From NCBI GenBank assembly GCA_960531495.1, contig OY482860.1, positions 796,501 through 860,500 of the forward strand: a stretch of DNA of 64,000 nt, in the 5' to 3' direction. This DNA is from Zeus faber (lineage: Eukaryota; Chordata; Actinopteri; Zeiformes; Zeidae). Positions 1 through 28,944 of this stretch are shown here, piece after piece. Within the stretch, counting starts at the first letter, position 1; every line of letters begins with the position of its first letter. The notes under the pieces are model-generated. The model made no database searches. It was not told the origin of the DNA and saw only the letters and a list, made by a program, of their open reading frames with translations. Both the position numbers and the translations under genes were made by a program.

Positions 1-3000
1 CCTTTAACACACTGACAGCGAACCAGTTCAGCTGGTTACTGTTTCTCACCCTCTGGGTGTCATGCATGTCTCACAAAAAAAAAAAAAAAAAAAAAACGAA
101 ACCGGATGACCTCACCGATAATAACGTTGATATCTTAATTCTCAAGCCAATATATTAATCCCCAATCTTATTGACTTTTGCATTGGTATGCCAGTGCTTT
201 AAGAGACTTACAAAGTGCCAATCTCAACTAATGCAGGGTTAAAGAACAGATACGACTGTGTCTAACACTTTTGTTGGGTGGGGGGGGGGGTCTAATTCAG
301 TTTTCGGGTGAATGTCATTGGCCTTTTGGCAGAGATAAACAGGACTTTGAGGAGAAACTGATCACAGCACAAGTCATGAAAGTCATTGAACTCTCACATA
401 GACTGATGGCACACTGCTTATCAATGGGGAATCTAGATTTTTCCAGTATCAGTGTATAAGGTACTTATGGTTGAGGACTGGTATCAATAGAGAGAGTGAT
501 ACGATATATACCGATCTTTAACAGACATACTTTAGTCATTTTGTTCAAATTAAAAGGCATTGTCAGACATCCACTACCTAAAATAGCCAAAATTTCTAGG
601 CTTTGCACTTCCATAAGACTTGGCTTCTGTGAGAAATGCCTCATTTTAATCTTAGCAAGCTACATACCAGCATAGGTGGAGATTTTTCAAACCTCAGTTT
701 TCTGCGTATTCGTGTGGACCGGAGAAACAGAGGTTTTGCCAGATGATGACGTCATGACCTTGATTTACAAATGCGCAATTGTTGTTTCACACATTGAGCA
801 TGCGCCAGAAACCTACAAACAACGGCGGACTACTGGTCTGTTCACTTACGGGTAGTACTGTAAGGTTTAATGTAGAGTATTTTCCCGTAAATATCCTGTA
901 TTATTGGTCACTGCGCATCCCCGCTTCCAGTTACTCCAAACAAAACCAATAATAAGAGTGTATTTTTATTGTAGATGTATTTATTCTGAAACAAAAACAT
1001 ACACTGTGCGAAACAGGGTGCTTGAAATGCCAATGCTGTGCTGTGTTGTTGTTTTCGCCGATCAAGAAGAAGCCCATCAATGTGCATGTTCCCAATGTTC
1101 TTGATTGTGGTGTTTGACAAAGTTTTATCACCCCCCTACTGGCCTTGCATGCTTGTCAGCATTTTTAATTGTTTTTGCGATCTTATGTGGACAGAGATGT
1201 TTTCAAAAACACCGTTGGTGTGAACAGGAATTTTTTGAAGACAGAGGGGGAAAATAATATGTTTTAAAAAATACCCGTATACGGGCCTTCGTCTTGAGTT
1301 CACTCAGCAAGCATAGATGGAATAAGTAACATGCCACAGAGTACAATAAACAGTTTTTTGTCTTCTTGTCTGAACCCCCCTCTTTTAGCTAAACGTACTT
1401 ACAATATTACTAAAATAAGTCCTGGAAATAACTATTTGTTATGCAACAACATGACTCATCAGTTCAATGGGACACACCTGCGCTCACTTCCTGAGACTGT
1501 GAAATGCAGGTTTGGTTTGGTCAGCCCCGTGAATAAGTACTGATCTAACCATCTCTACTTCTCGTGTTCATCTAAAGATAGGGCTGGAGTTTACAGCTTG
1601 GGTCAATGTTTCATTACATCTTGGTGGGGGATACAAGAACACAGCCAGCGTTATGATTAAGGCAGAGCTAAAAGTGGAGGAAAAATAGCTCAATGCTTCA
1701 CTAATATTCAACCCGACACCCTGATCCTCTGGCCATAGTGCGTAACATGAAACACCTCACCAAGGTCACCTTATGTAACCTCAACACCAATGTACTTTGG
1801 ACATGTGAAGCCTCAAAACATCCCTATAACTGTACAGCTGCAGTTTTGATGATTAATTATGTAGTCAACATTGATTTGGTGCACTTTAAATACAAGAGGT
1901 TTTCCTTTGGGTTTATGGTAGAGAGTCTTAAACAGACACGGCCATCTAAAGGATGCCATGCTAAGGCACAAATTCCCTGTCCATCGCCACTTTAATCCAA
2001 TTGGCCCTGGCATTGGCCCAACATGACTTGAGATATAGGAGGTGAGGAGTGTTGGCCATGCATTCCTAACCTTAATCCACACACTGCCCACTTGTTAAGA
2101 CATTTTTTTTTCCAAATCATGACCACTCTGGGTTCAAAAGACTAATATGTTTGTAAGACAGTAGTAGGGCTGCCCCCTGAAAGCAGACCAGTTGAATTAT
2201 CAGTCAGAAACCCGTCAACTGAGATTCTTCAAGTCAAGCGGTCATTTTTTTTGTCAGTCTGTGTGCATTAAAATAACAGGATCAAACAGATTAAAAAAAA
2301 ACTTACAAAATGCACAGGGATAATATTTCAACAAGGAACTATAAATAAGGGGAATCATAAATATATTTTTCTATGCGTGAATCGTCCGCGTCAAACACGG
2401 CTCTCCGTGCGGCCGGATCGCAGAGAGCTGTGCACCATTCCTCCATATAAAACAACAACAAAAAAAGAGTGTGGGGACGGGGTACAGAGGAAGGGGGCAT
2501 TACTCGTAGGGATGGGTATCGTTAAAATTTTAAAAGTACTACTACTCTTACCGATACAGCTTATCCATCCAGTACTTTAACGGTACTCTTATCGGTTCTT
2601 CTTTTATTTTTTTAATACAAAAACCAAAACAAATTATGAATCACTCACTCTGAGTGACAGTCCTCGTGCGTGTGTGAGAGCCAGACAGAGGGAGCTGGTG
2701 GCACACCCATGCAAATCTCTATTATTGCATATTGTGGAAAATGTCACGATATATTGGCCCAAGCCTAGCCAGCATTGACAAATTAAACTTTTCCCATAGT
2801 CAGTGGTACAGACAGACAAGCTGAAAAATCCCTAAAACACAAACGTTCTTAGACAAAGTTTCTATGAAGGTAGACTGGCCACTGTAGAAATACACTTGTT
2901 AAAATCCTCATCTGTAAACTCCATCTTGCCACTCGCGAAGGAGTTTTTCTTCTGTACAATACCCCTGCAACAGTCTGGAAAGGGAGCAGGCTTAAAACTT

Positions 3001-3439
3001 AAAATCTTGAATCTCAAAGTTTCTGGCTCAAACTCGGAGGGGCTTTCCCCCAGCTCGTCGCTCCACCCCCTGCAGCCGGATGAAGTCGAGCTTTGTTTGA
3101 AATGCATTACAGCCAGTGACCGTACCATTACTTCCATTTGTCATTATTATGTTTATTCTTCCTGTTTTTTATAGAATGTTGTACTGGTCGTACAACACGC
3201 AGGTACGTTCTACATCCTCCATTTGGATCACCTGCCTAACATGTTGGAAACCCTAATCCAAGAATGACACAGGGGCCAAGGCCATTCCCTTGACAGTACA
3301 AAATATCTGACTAAAATCATGGAGGTTCAGGTTAGTTACTATATGTCTAATGATTAAAGCTTAAATACTTTCATGTTTCTCATGAATGTGTAAATCCATA
3401 AGATTGTCTGTGTTGGATGGATAACATTGCAAGTCCCAG

Positions 3440-3790
3440 AGATCCTTGGGTACAGTCTAGTACAGTCTAGTCCTGCTAGACAGCTCTCCGAATGAGCACC
3501 CAGAGACAAAGCCTGGACTTATATAACATTGGTTCATGATGTCACAAAGTGCACTGTTCCACAAACCAACTTCCGTTAAATTTGCAAAATTTTTTCACTA
3601 ATTCCTGCTACAAATCTAGATCGATGTGGACAAAACTTTCACCACAAGATGTCTGAAACACCCTGGTTCCAATGAAACCTCAATCATGTCCGTGGGTTTG
3701 GTGATTGTCGTTTTCCAGACACATTTAGCCCTTAAAGTGCCAAGAAGATTAATAATAATAAATATAGCGGCCGGCAGCAATACACTGGGT
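3440..3790. repeat. Dispersed repeat, copy 1 of a diverged pair
   Basis: Shares blocks with 4215-4505: a GATGTCACAAAG block, a TTTTTCACTAATTCCTGCT block, and a CCAGACAC...GTGCCAAG block followed by an AATAATAATAA run. The downstream phrase with GCAGCAATACACTGGGTCC near 3772 recurs in diverged form near 16036. These look like remnants of one interspersed family; I cannot name it. Confidence 0.5.
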
Positions 3791-4214
3791 CCATTATGGA
3801 CACCAAATACAAATTTTCGAGTTCCAATGGAACGCAGCATCAGTTTGTGCGGTCGCTCATCTTAACATTAGCATTAAGTCTAAAACCAGATACAATTTTC
3901 CAAGTTTCCATTGAACGCAGCATCGGCTGACGTAATGACTCGGTGACGCAAGTTTTCAGAGTCCTGGTGACACGCAGAATTACTAATACAAGCTGACACA
4001 CTTGTTGCGTGTTATGACTTTATCCTAGAAATTGCATGGCACTGCTTAGATGCAAACAGAATGCATTTATATTTACACAAAGGGCAAAGGAATAAAATAT
4101 CAAACAAAACGCCCTGCCAACGTCAAGCAGGTAAGACAATACACACAGACATGCTCACATACACACACCCGCAGTTTGTGACCACTACAGAACAATGGTG
4201 CGAAACCACAACCT

Positions 4215-4505
4215 GCACATATATAAAAAACTGGATGATGATGTCACAAAGCATCTTACTCTACAAACTCATCTCGCTCCACCATCCGACCAGAAGTTTT
4301 GGAACCTTGGCGTGTGGGCGATGCACAAACGTTCGGCTATTTCCGGTCAAATTTAATCGGTTTTTCACTAATTCCTGCTCCGTATGTGGTAATGTCTGTA
4401 ACGTCCCGGTTCTAAGGAGACATCAACCGTGTTCGAAGCTCCAGTGGTTGTCCTGTTCCAGACACCTTTGCCCGAATAGTGCCAAGGAGAATAATAATAA
4501 AAATC
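4215..4505. repeat. Dispersed repeat, copy 2 of a diverged pair
   Basis: Diverged copy of the 3440-3790 repeat in the same orientation, with the same closing phrase GTGCCAAGGAGAATAATAAT. No coding capacity was recognised. Confidence 0.5.
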
Positions 4506-4756
4506 CGACCTATAACAATAAGGTGCGGGTGGACCCCTAAAAATCCGAGCAAAAACAACAGAGGTCCAGCCGGGTGGGGGTTGTTTGTTTATTCAAAGTC
4601 AAAATAAAGTGGCAATCTTAGGGATTAACACTTTAAGAGCTCCAATAAAGAGCGTGGGGGCAGGTGCGGAACTACACGCTGAGTGAGTGTTGCTGATCTG
4701 GCGCAATTGTTACCTGTTCCCAGAAGGGTTCTGACGGGAAACAGATCAGCACTTTA

Positions 4757-5560
<804 letters not shown>

Positions 5561-5561
5561 C

Positions 5562-5725
5562 ACAGGCTCCGCCCCTTCTCCCGGTATCCCGCCCCTTCTC
5601 CCGGTGTTCCGCCCCTCCTATGGTTCCGCCCCTCCGTGGTTCCTCCCCTCCTATGGTTCCGCCCCTCCTATGGTTCCGCCCCTCCTATGGTTCCGCCCCT
5701 CCTATGGTTCGGCCCTCTATTTTAT
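5562..5725. repeat. GC-box minisatellite upstream of lrrc1
   Basis: Seven copies of CCGCCCC (GGGGCGG on the minus strand, the Sp1/KLF GC-box core) are spaced about 16-33 bases apart. The later copies sit in a tandem unit of about 17 bases, GGTTCCGCCCCTCCTAT. One unit carries CCTCCCC instead. The array lies about 520-680 bases upstream of the lrrc1 start codon. Confidence 0.75.
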
Positions 5726-5972
5726 TATGTAAAAAGATGGCGGTCGGCCCATTATTTAATTAACTTTATTTAATTTAAAAAAACGAGTTATGTTGTTTTT
5801 TTTATTTTTCTCAAGATTATTAGTCAGAATCAAGTTTAATTCCGCCTAGTACATTTTGTACAAAGAGAGTCACTGACAACAACAGTCAAGCCTTGGAAGG
5901 ACACTTGGCCAATGAAGTCTGGTCTGGTTTTGTCTTTTTACTTGGACTGTTCTGTCAACTCCTGCTGACACT

Positions 5973-8390
5973 AAAGTTCAAAGTGTTTTATTTGACAAGT
6001 GTACAGTACAACACAAGGTCATTCGGTACAATTAAATTCTTGGGGCATGACAGGCAACAACTGCGTAATAATATAAAATAACAAGGCAACAATAAGGAGG
6101 AAATATATATTTTTTGAAATAAAATAAGTGTTGAATCTTAAAAAAAAATAAAAAATAGTAAGAGTCGATGTTACAAATACGGGCAAGAGGTCACAGTGTA
6201 TGTACATAAATTGAAAATAAGAAAAATAATCTTAAAACGGAAACTAAAATAATTGGAACATTGTAGCAGTTCCAACAGAAATAGGTCAGTCTATTGCACA
6301 AGATATGGATATAAATATAAAGTAAAGGCAATGGATATGGATGGATATGTACATGTAGTTGTGGTGATGTACAGTTAATTTGCATAGGTGACTACAGATG
6401 TTGCAGGTTGAGAAGCCTGATGGCCTGAGGGTAAAAACTGTTTGTGAGTCTGGTAGTCCATGACTGGATGCTCCATTAACGTTTACCAGACGGCAGCAGC
6501 ATGAACAGTCCGTAGCCTGGGTGGCTGTAGTCCTTTATGATTTTCCGTGCTTTCCTCAGGCATCGTGTGTGGTAGATGCCTTGCACGGAGGGGAGGTGGC
6601 AGCCAATGATGCGCTCCGCTTTCTTCACCACCCTCTGGAGCGCCTTGCGATCAGCAGCAGAGCAGCTACCGTACCAGGTGGTGATGCAGCCAGTGAGAAT
6701 GCTCTCAATGGTGCATCGGTAGAAGCTGGTGAGAGTCCTGACAGACATATCAAACTTCTTGAGTCTCCTCAGGCAGAATAGACGCTTTTGGGCTGTTTTT
6801 ATTGCCGCGTCCTATTGCCTGCACCAGGAGAGGTCATCACTGATGGACACACCGAGGAAATAAGCAGGGGAGACTCTCTCCCCTTCAGCTCCGTCGATGT
6901 GGATGGGGGCATGCCCCCGTCCCCCCGCTGTTGTTTCCTGTAGTCCACGGTCATCACTTTAGTCTTGCAGACGTTGAGAGAGAGGTTGTTATCCTGGCAC
7001 CATGTTGCTGACCTCCTCTCTGTAGGAGGACTCATCGTTGTTGGTGATGAGACCTAGGATGGTGGTGTCGTCCGCAAACTTCAGGATGGTGTTGGTGCCG
7101 CGCATGGCCACACAGTCATGTGTGAACAGGGCATACAGGAGGGGACTAAGTACGCCGCCCTGCGGGGCTCCAGTGCAGGGCTGGGTCAGAGGAGGAGAGA
7201 TTTCCCATTCTCACCACCTGGGGTCTGCCCGTCAGGAAGTCCAGGATCCAGTTACAGAGGGAAGTGTTAAGACCCAGGATCCTGAGCTTGGGAACAAGCT
7301 TAGCGGGCACAATTGTGTTGAATGCTGAGCTGTAATCTACAAACAGCAAATTGCAAATTGAAGGGGGTCCAGGGTATCAGGAAGGGAGGAGCAGATGTGG
7401 GTTCTGACTAGCCGCTCGAAGCACTTCATGATGGTAGAGGTCGTGCTACGAGGCGATAGTCATTCAGGCAGGTGATGGTGTTGTTTCTTTGGTACCGGGA
7501 CAATGGTTGTCTGTTTGTAGCAGGCGTGGACTGGAGACTGGATCAGGCAAAGGTTGAATATGGAGGTGAATACCTCCGCCAGCTGGTCGGCGCACGCTCT
7601 GAGGACATGGCCTGGAATGCCATCAGGCCCTGGAGACTTCCGTGGGTTTACTCTATAAGAGCTTTCCTCACATCAGCCTTAGACAGGAACAGAGTGCAGT
7701 CATCCTGGTCCTCCACTAGCCTTGCAGCCGGGATGGTGTTGCTCGCCTCAAACCGTACGTAGAAGGTGTTGAGCTCATCGGGAAGAGAGGCGGCTGGCTG
7801 GGCATCGCTCCTGTTTCTCCCTTTGAAGTCTGTGATGGTGCGTGGTCCACACCATATGCGTCTGGGGTCAGAACTGTGATAGTCCGACTCCAGCTTGTCC
7901 CTGCAGGCTCTTTTGGCACATCTGATGGCTTTCCAAAGGTCATATCTGGACTTCCTCAAGGCCTCCATGTCCCCAGAGCTATAGGCGGAGGACCGTTCTC
8001 TGAGCTTAGCACAGACATCACCATTAACCCAGGGCTTCTGGTTGAGGTAAGTCCTGACCTTGACTCTCGGGACGACGTCATCAATGCACTTGGAGATGTA
8101 GGCTGAGATAGTCTGTGTATGCATCAATGTCCCCATCAGCTGCACCACAGAACATCTGCCAGTCCGTGGTTTCGAAACAGTCCTGGAGAGTGGCAGTGGA
8201 TTCTTCACTCCAGCGTTGGACTGTTCGACAAACCGGTTTTCCTTGCTTTAATCGTTGTCTGTAGGTTGGTAGGAAAAGAATGGAGGTGAAATCCACCTTA
8301 CCAAAGGCAGGGCAGGGGAGGGGTTTGTAGCTGTCCCGTAGTTGTGAACACTAAATATCGTCCGAAGGCTTGATAGTTTGAAAGAGTCCC
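5973..8390 (-). mobile_element. CR1/L2/Rex-group LINE, copy 1, 5'-truncated and broken
   Basis: Minus-strand fragments of one non-LTR retrotransposon ORF2. In order from the N-terminal side: a region before RT with DFKGRNRSDAQPAASLP (about 8200-7650); RT motif pieces such as [14 protein letters not shown] (about 7600-7650), [17 protein letters not shown] (7300-7349) and the [10 protein letters not shown] block (about 6990); and a C-terminal CTIESILTGCITTWYG block (6650-6720). Several frameshifts and stops separate them. The 3' UTR continues to about 5973 and is shared almost word for word with the copy at 50163. I am sure of the LINE class but not of the family name (L2, Rex1 and relatives look alike here). 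Confidence 0.85.
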
Positions 8391-8414
8391 ATGTCTAGTG
8401 CTTACCACAGCTTG

Positions 8415-8850
<436 letters not shown>

Positions 8851-8861
8851 ACATATACAGG

Positions 8862-8975
8862 CAGAGCGGGTCGTCTAGTAATCGCAAGATTGCCGGTTCG
8901 ATCCCCAGCTCCTCCTGAGCAAGACCCCCTAACTGCTCCCACGCCGCTATATGGCAGCCTACTGCTGCTAGATCC
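8862..8975 (+). mobile_element. tRNA-derived SINE fragment
   Basis: Carries GTCGTCTAGTAATC and a B-box-like GGTTCGATCCC. It resembles the SINE copies at 31030-31243 (opposite strand) and 35801-36005. The A-box side and the 3' tail are lost; the left side abuts the CA microsatellite. Confidence 0.65.
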
Positions 8976-9052
8976 GTCAGTTCCTCGGATGGTTAAAATG
9001 CAAAGAGATCGGACGAGGTCGGCGCAGGGTCATGGGCGTATGTGTCTGTACA

Positions 9053-9069
9053 TATGTGTGTGTGTGTGT

Positions 9070-9150
<81 letters not shown>
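9053..9150. repeat. TG/TA/CA microsatellite
   Basis: TG run, then TA run (about 9073-9115), then CA run. No gene. Confidence 0.95.
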
Positions 9151-9154
<4 letters not shown>

Positions 9155-9728
9155 CCATCGAAAACGACAGATGACGCTGTTGTCAACTTCAATTTTGTTG
9201 TTTTTAAACTATTTCGCAATTCAAGATTAACCATTCGCTGAGGAATGACCGTGATCCTTCCAGGCCTAAATTGACCCAAATCTGAAAATGATTGTATTAA
9301 ATGTATTTTGCTTATTTGTTTTTTTTGGATTGCCTTCTATTAATGTAAAACACAAAGGTTATTATTATTTACATATTTATATTTATTTATATTAACCTTG
9401 CACCAAGTTCATGTTTAAGCTCAAGACCCACCCATTTTGCCAATCTGCTGAATAGCTATTTCTAACAATAATACTAGTTTGGCATGTGAATCACTCTTGC
9501 AGCACGTAAAGGATTTTTAACAAAGTGCACACAAACTCCCACAGACACATTCTGCAGCACAGCAGGGATTAGTAATCAGTAATAACATTTTAAAAGATTT
9601 TACTGATCCTTTTTAGAGCACAGGAAGATTTGGACCCGAGTTACATCATGTTTTAAATCCTGATGAGCCTGAGCATGATTTTAGATGAAATTACTCCAAG
9701 AGATCCATGAAACTGCAACAAGACATAT

Positions 9729-9862
<134 letters not shown>

Positions 9863-10107
9863 GTTTCACCTTACATAAACCACTTCATAAAACTTTAGTC
9901 TAAAGGATTTTTGTTTTTTTAGTCTTTTCCTTGTTCTAAGAATGATTATCTGAGTTTGCAGTGTTTTATGCAACTGGTTTATTGTTAAAATCTTAATTAA
10001 TGGTCCCCTACTAGGATTTATATCAGACTGCGAGGGGGGGTAATAAGTAACCCGATAAGCTACTGGCTTAATCTCTGCTTGTGTCGATTGTATATTTTGT
10101 AAACCTT

Positions 10108-10113
10108 TTTTAT
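10108..10113 (-). other. Candidate poly(A) signal of eloa
   Basis: Minus-strand AATAAA about 520 bases after the eloa stop codon. A second candidate is at 9978-9983. AT-rich DNA gives such hexamers by chance, so this is only a candidate. Confidence 0.35.
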
Positions 10114-10628
10114 TTTCGACGAAAGAAAAACAATACAGTGGAGCTATATTTAAATTCTAATTTAATTGGCTCAAAACAAAGTGGACAACCTCTACTTTAA
10201 GTGCTTGAGTGGGGATTCAAGATCGATCCGTTACATAACAAGGAAGAGCAGAACGTTAGGTCAATTGAAATGTAAAAAAAAAATGCATTTACATCAAGAG
10301 AATTTTTCTGTTGTACAGATAAATATCACAAAATAAATCTGCTTTGAAAAGAAGTCCTCAATGCCTGTGTTTCCTTCCACATGCAATAAGGGGAGCCAAA
10401 TCTCCCCAAATGACCCGGAAAACACAAAAACATAAACTTCAGACAGCAGCACTTTCCTCTTTCGGTTGCTCATTTAATAGCGATTGTGAGAAACAAAAAC
10501 ATTCCTTACAAAGCAAATAGTCATGCAACAAGGACATTTGTAATATTACATCTGTATGGCTCAAAGTTATGAATAATAGTGCTGAATGAGTAAACGTTGT
10601 CCCACTTCAGTCATTCAGGTGTGGAGAC

Positions 10629-24869
<14,241 letters not shown>

Positions 24870-24985
24870 CGCGATCGCTCACGTGAGGTGCCGCAGCCGT
24901 GCGCGCGCCCGGAAGCGCTCTGATTTAGGTTTAACTGTGGGCGGAGGCCGCAGCGCAACGACACGCCTCACCTGAACCGTGCAGG
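24870..24985 (-). promoter_or_regulatory. eloa 5' UTR / CpG-rich promoter (inferred)
   Basis: CpG-dense block right upstream of the eloa start codon. It includes a CCGGAAG ETS-type core (24909-24915 on the plus strand). A CpG promoter would fit a housekeeping elongation factor. The exact start of transcription is not visible. Confidence 0.5.
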
Positions 24986-25065
24986 TGATCCTCCACATAA
25001 AGATTACATGGCTGGATGGATGGATCACATTGTAATGAGGAAAATATTATTATTTTTATTATTAC

Positions 25066-25102
<37 letters not shown>

Positions 25103-25860
25103 GTTGTTGTTGTTGTGTTGTTATTAATATTACTATTACTATTATTATTACCATTATTGTTTTTTTTTTCTTTATTATTACAGTGTAAATGCTTATTTTG
25201 TATTTTATTAAAACCGAAGGAAAACGTACAAAACACTATCATGCCCTGGGAGCCATGCACCCTCTCACCCCGACACCAACAATAATTTGAAATTGATTCA
25301 TTTATCTGGACTAAAAACGATTTAATGCGTTGTGTTTTATTGGTTGTCAGAATATCAAAACCTATAGAAAAAAATCAATCCTCCCCCCAGAAGGATGCAG
25401 GTCTAAAATGTATTCACTGGTGCTGAATGTGGCCGCATTCACATGCAGGCAAAATTTATGGAAATACGCCATTGTATATACTCCCAACAACTCCCCTCCA
25501 ACAATTATTAAAATGTTTGAAATTCTAAAAAACTCAGCATCTGACATGGAAATTAGGTAAAATGGCATAGTCTTCACCTAAGAAGTATGACACCATTGTA
25601 ACACTATATGCTGTTTGTACTGTTGAACTCGTTGTAAATATTGAAAATACACAACAGCTTAGTGTATTTTTTTCTAAAACCTTTTCTTTTTCTATTTATT
25701 TTTATTATTTTTTATTTTATTTTATTTTTTTTAAACTTTTTACTGCATGTTCTGCGTGTTCTGGATGAAACACACAACCAGAAGCAAATCCCTTAAAGTG
25801 ATTGTGATTCTCCTCATTTCTGGTGTGGTCTGACATCACCAACTGGATCCGAGGCTCCGA
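24986..25860. other. eloa-klhl31 intergenic region
   Basis: ATT/GTT microsatellite (about 25046-25155) and AT-rich sequence. No gene is recognised. Confidence 0.65.
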
Positions 25861-26095
25861 TGTGTTGTAGGGGGGTGGGTTCGGTTGTCGTCGTCGACAA
25901 CGCCCCCCGGTGCGTGTGGCGCGGATATTGCGCAATCCCCGCGGCCCTACGCCCGCTCCTGCCTGGAGAGGAGGAGTCACGGAGCCGCACGAGTCTGGGA
26001 GTCACGGAGCCCGCAGCCCTCTCTCTCCTACAGCCTGCACCCTGTCCCGAGGCTCCTTCCTCACCGGCCTTCTCTCTCTCTCTCTCTCTCCTCAG
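25861..26095 (+). other. Candidate 5' non-coding exon and promoter of klhl31
   Basis: GC-rich block ending in a CT run and CTCAG followed by GTGAGA, a consensus splice donor. The klhl31 coding exon has its own acceptor at 26904, so an upstream non-coding exon is needed, and this is the best candidate. The CT run before CAG could also be read as an acceptor, so the assignment is tentative. Confidence 0.45.
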
Positions 26096-26932
26096 GTGAG
26101 AAACCTCTCGAACAAGGTGTGTCATCACCGCTGTCACGGTGTTAATTGACAAATCCAAAATGTAGATCTGTGCCATCTTCACTCACGAAGATGAGGTCGT
26201 TCGCAGGTTGCGACATTAATCAGAATAATTATTCTATCCAAGCCTATCCTCTCAAACTTTTTTTTTGTATTTTTTTTTGTATTATGGTTGTGTCGGGTTG
26301 ATTTAATCCATTAATTGGGACTGTATTTCTACCTTTAATGTAATAATGAGCACGAGGCCCTGCTCTCGGTGTCCCAAAATCTATAAAAGGATGGTGATGG
26401 CTGAGCCTCGCATCGCTGCTATTCCTGGAATAGCGGCTGATAAACTGTGACAGATGGACACGCAGGAATGCGGACGCGCACACTCCTGCCGTCACCACGC
26501 ATTGGGAAACTTGTTTTGGTGCAGGACTTACACGTCCATTAGGGCTTAATGGCGTGCCTATCAAAAAATCTGGTTTAATCCCCCCAAATCTTCTGCTAGT
26601 GAAATGTGTCTGTTGAGTAATTTACTTAATACTTAATGAAAGTATTATTCGTGACAGTTTTGTATTACAGTGCAACACAGTTCAAGTTCTATGACCTTCA
26701 GATTGTGAATTTGCTCATTTTAAGTTAATGTAACGTAGCACATACAGTACATTAGAGACCTCAACGAGAGGACCTTGACTGTAGTTTTAGTAATGTCAAA
26801 TACAGAATTGAGAGTTTTAACAAAATTGATTTTGCAATTCCCCTGCACAATCACAATAACATTTACAATTTGTCGATCACCGTCAACATAATCCCCCCTC
26901 GCAGATCTGGGCCACGTTCCTCTGTTACTGCC

Positions 26933-28935
26933 ATGGCTCCCAAAAAGAACAAGGCAACCAAAAGAAACAAGGGAGATATAAATGAAATGACCATCATGGT
27001 GGAGGACAGCCCCATCAACAAGATCAACGGGCTGAACACCCTGCTAGAAGGGGGCAACGGCTTCAGCTGCATCTCCACCGAGGTCACGGACGCTGTGTAC
27101 GCCCCAAATCTCCTGGAAGGCTTGAGCTCCATGCGGCAGGACAGCTTCCTCTGTGACCTCACCGTCTCCACCAAGTCCAAGTCCTTCGACGTCCACAAGG
27201 TGGTGATGGCCTCCTGTAGCGAATACATTCGAAATGTATTGAAGAAGGATACGAGCCTCCGGAAGATCGACCTGAACGACCTGTCACCTGTCGGGCTGGC
27301 CACAGCGATCACCTACGCCTACTCTGGGAAGCTGACGCTGTCGCTGTACAGCATCGGTAGCACTATTGCCGCCGCCATGTTGCTGCAGATCAACACGCTA
27401 GTGAAGATGTGCAGTGACTTCCTCATGCAGGAACTCACCGTGGAGAACTGCATGTACGTGGCCAACATCGCCGACACCTATGACCTCAGGGAAACCAAAG
27501 TGGCGGCTCAGAAGTTCATGCGTGAGAACTTCATTGAGTTTTCTGAGATGGATCAGTTCCTGAAGCTCACCTTTGAGCAGATCAGCGATTTCCTATCAGA
27601 CGACTCCCTGCAGCTGCCCTCCGAGATCACGGCCTTTCAGATCGCCATGAAGTGGCTGGACTTCGATGAGAAGAGGTTGAAGTACGCAGCGGACCTCCTC
27701 ACTTACATCCGCTTCGGTACAATTTCCGCCCAAGACCTGGTCACTCACGTCCAGAACACTCCACGCATGATGCAAGACCACGACTGCCATCGTCTCCTAG
27801 TCGACGCCATGAATTACCATCTGCTGCCATACCAACAGAACATCCTCCAGTCACGCAGAACAAAGGTGCGCGGCGGCCTCCGGGTGATGCTCACAGTTGG
27901 CGGGCGCCCGGCACTCACAGAGAAGTCTCTCAGCAAAGACGTCCTGTACAGGGACGGTGATAACTTGTGGAACAAGCTGACAGAGATGCCGGCCAAGAGC
28001 TTCAACCAGTGTGTGGCCGTCTTGGACGGCTTCCTGTACGTTGCCGGCGGTGAGGATCAGAACGACGCAAGGAACCAGGCTAAACACGGCGTCAGCAACT
28101 TCTGCAGGTGAGAACAAATTATTGACTTTTTTCTAGATATCTAATTTGGGTTTCAGTGTTTGATTGGTTAAACACACAACACGACTATGTTTGTTGGTGT
28201 AGGTATGACCCCCGCTTCAACACATGGATCCACCTGAGCAGCATGATCCAGAAGCGTACTCACTTCAGCCTCAACACCTTCAACGGGCTCCTGTTCGCTG
28301 TGGGTGGGCGTAACTCTGACGGGTGCCAGGCCTCCGTGGAGTGCTACGTCCCCTCGTCCAACCAGTGGCAGATGAAAGCTCCCATGGAGGTGGCGCGCTG
28401 CTGCCATGGTAGCTCCGTCATCGAAGGAAAGATCCTGGTCTCCGGCGGATACATCAACAATGCCTACTCGCGGGCGGTGTGCAGCTATGACCCTTCCACC
28501 GATAGCTGGCAGGATAAGAATGGTCTGAGCACGCCCAGAGGCTGGCACTGCGCCGCCACCATGGGAGACCGCGCCTATGTCATAGGGGGAAGCCAGCTGG
28601 GAGGTCGTGGGGAGCGGGTGGATGTCCTGGCCGTCGAATGTTTCAACCCTCACAACGGCCAGTGGAGCTACTCAGCGCCACTCCGCACGGGGGTAAGCAC
28701 GGCGGGCATTTTGATTCTGAACAACAGGGTTTATCTCCTCGGTGGCTGGAACGAGGGAGAGAAGAAATACAAGAAGTGCATTCAGGTTTACAACCCAGAT
28801 CTCAATGAATGGACCGAAGACGATGAGCTGCCGGAAGCCACGGTGGGGATCTCTTGCTGCGTCATCACCATCCCCACGCGGAAGACACGAGAGTCCAGAG
28901 CTAGTTCAGTGTCTTCAGCACCAGTCAGCATATAA
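26933..28935 (+). CDS. klhl31: Kelch-like protein 31, two coding exons
   Basis: Exons 26905-28107 (start codon 26933, acceptor CTCGCAG) and 28203-28935. The join falls inside an Arg codon (AG|G), giving 635 residues, against 634 in human. It starts [20 protein letters not shown], then has a BTB domain (about 65-165: [20 protein letters not shown]), a BACK domain (about 170-275: [14 protein letters not shown]) and six Kelch blades (about 310-620) with GG doublets such as [22 protein letters not shown] and a final [13 protein letters not shown]. The end [13 protein letters not shown] matches KLHL31. The family acts as Cul3 substrate adaptors; KLHL31 is expressed in heart and skeletal muscle and needed for muscle integrity. 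An in-frame upstream Met (26870) lies before the acceptor and is intronic. No disabling change was seen. Confidence 0.97.
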
Positions 28936-28944
28936 GTCTGTAGG

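Noticed and set aside
2862-3174. Overlapping open frames on both strands as an lrrc1 exon
   Set aside because: No leucine-rich repeat pattern and no paired splice sites that would join exon 1.
26870-26932. An upstream in-frame Met extending klhl31 by 21 residues
   Set aside because: It lies before the CTCGCAG splice acceptor, and the family starts MAPKK at 26933.
27596-28653. Minus-strand open frames opposite klhl31
   Set aside because: They are antisense shadows of a strongly conserved coding sequence.
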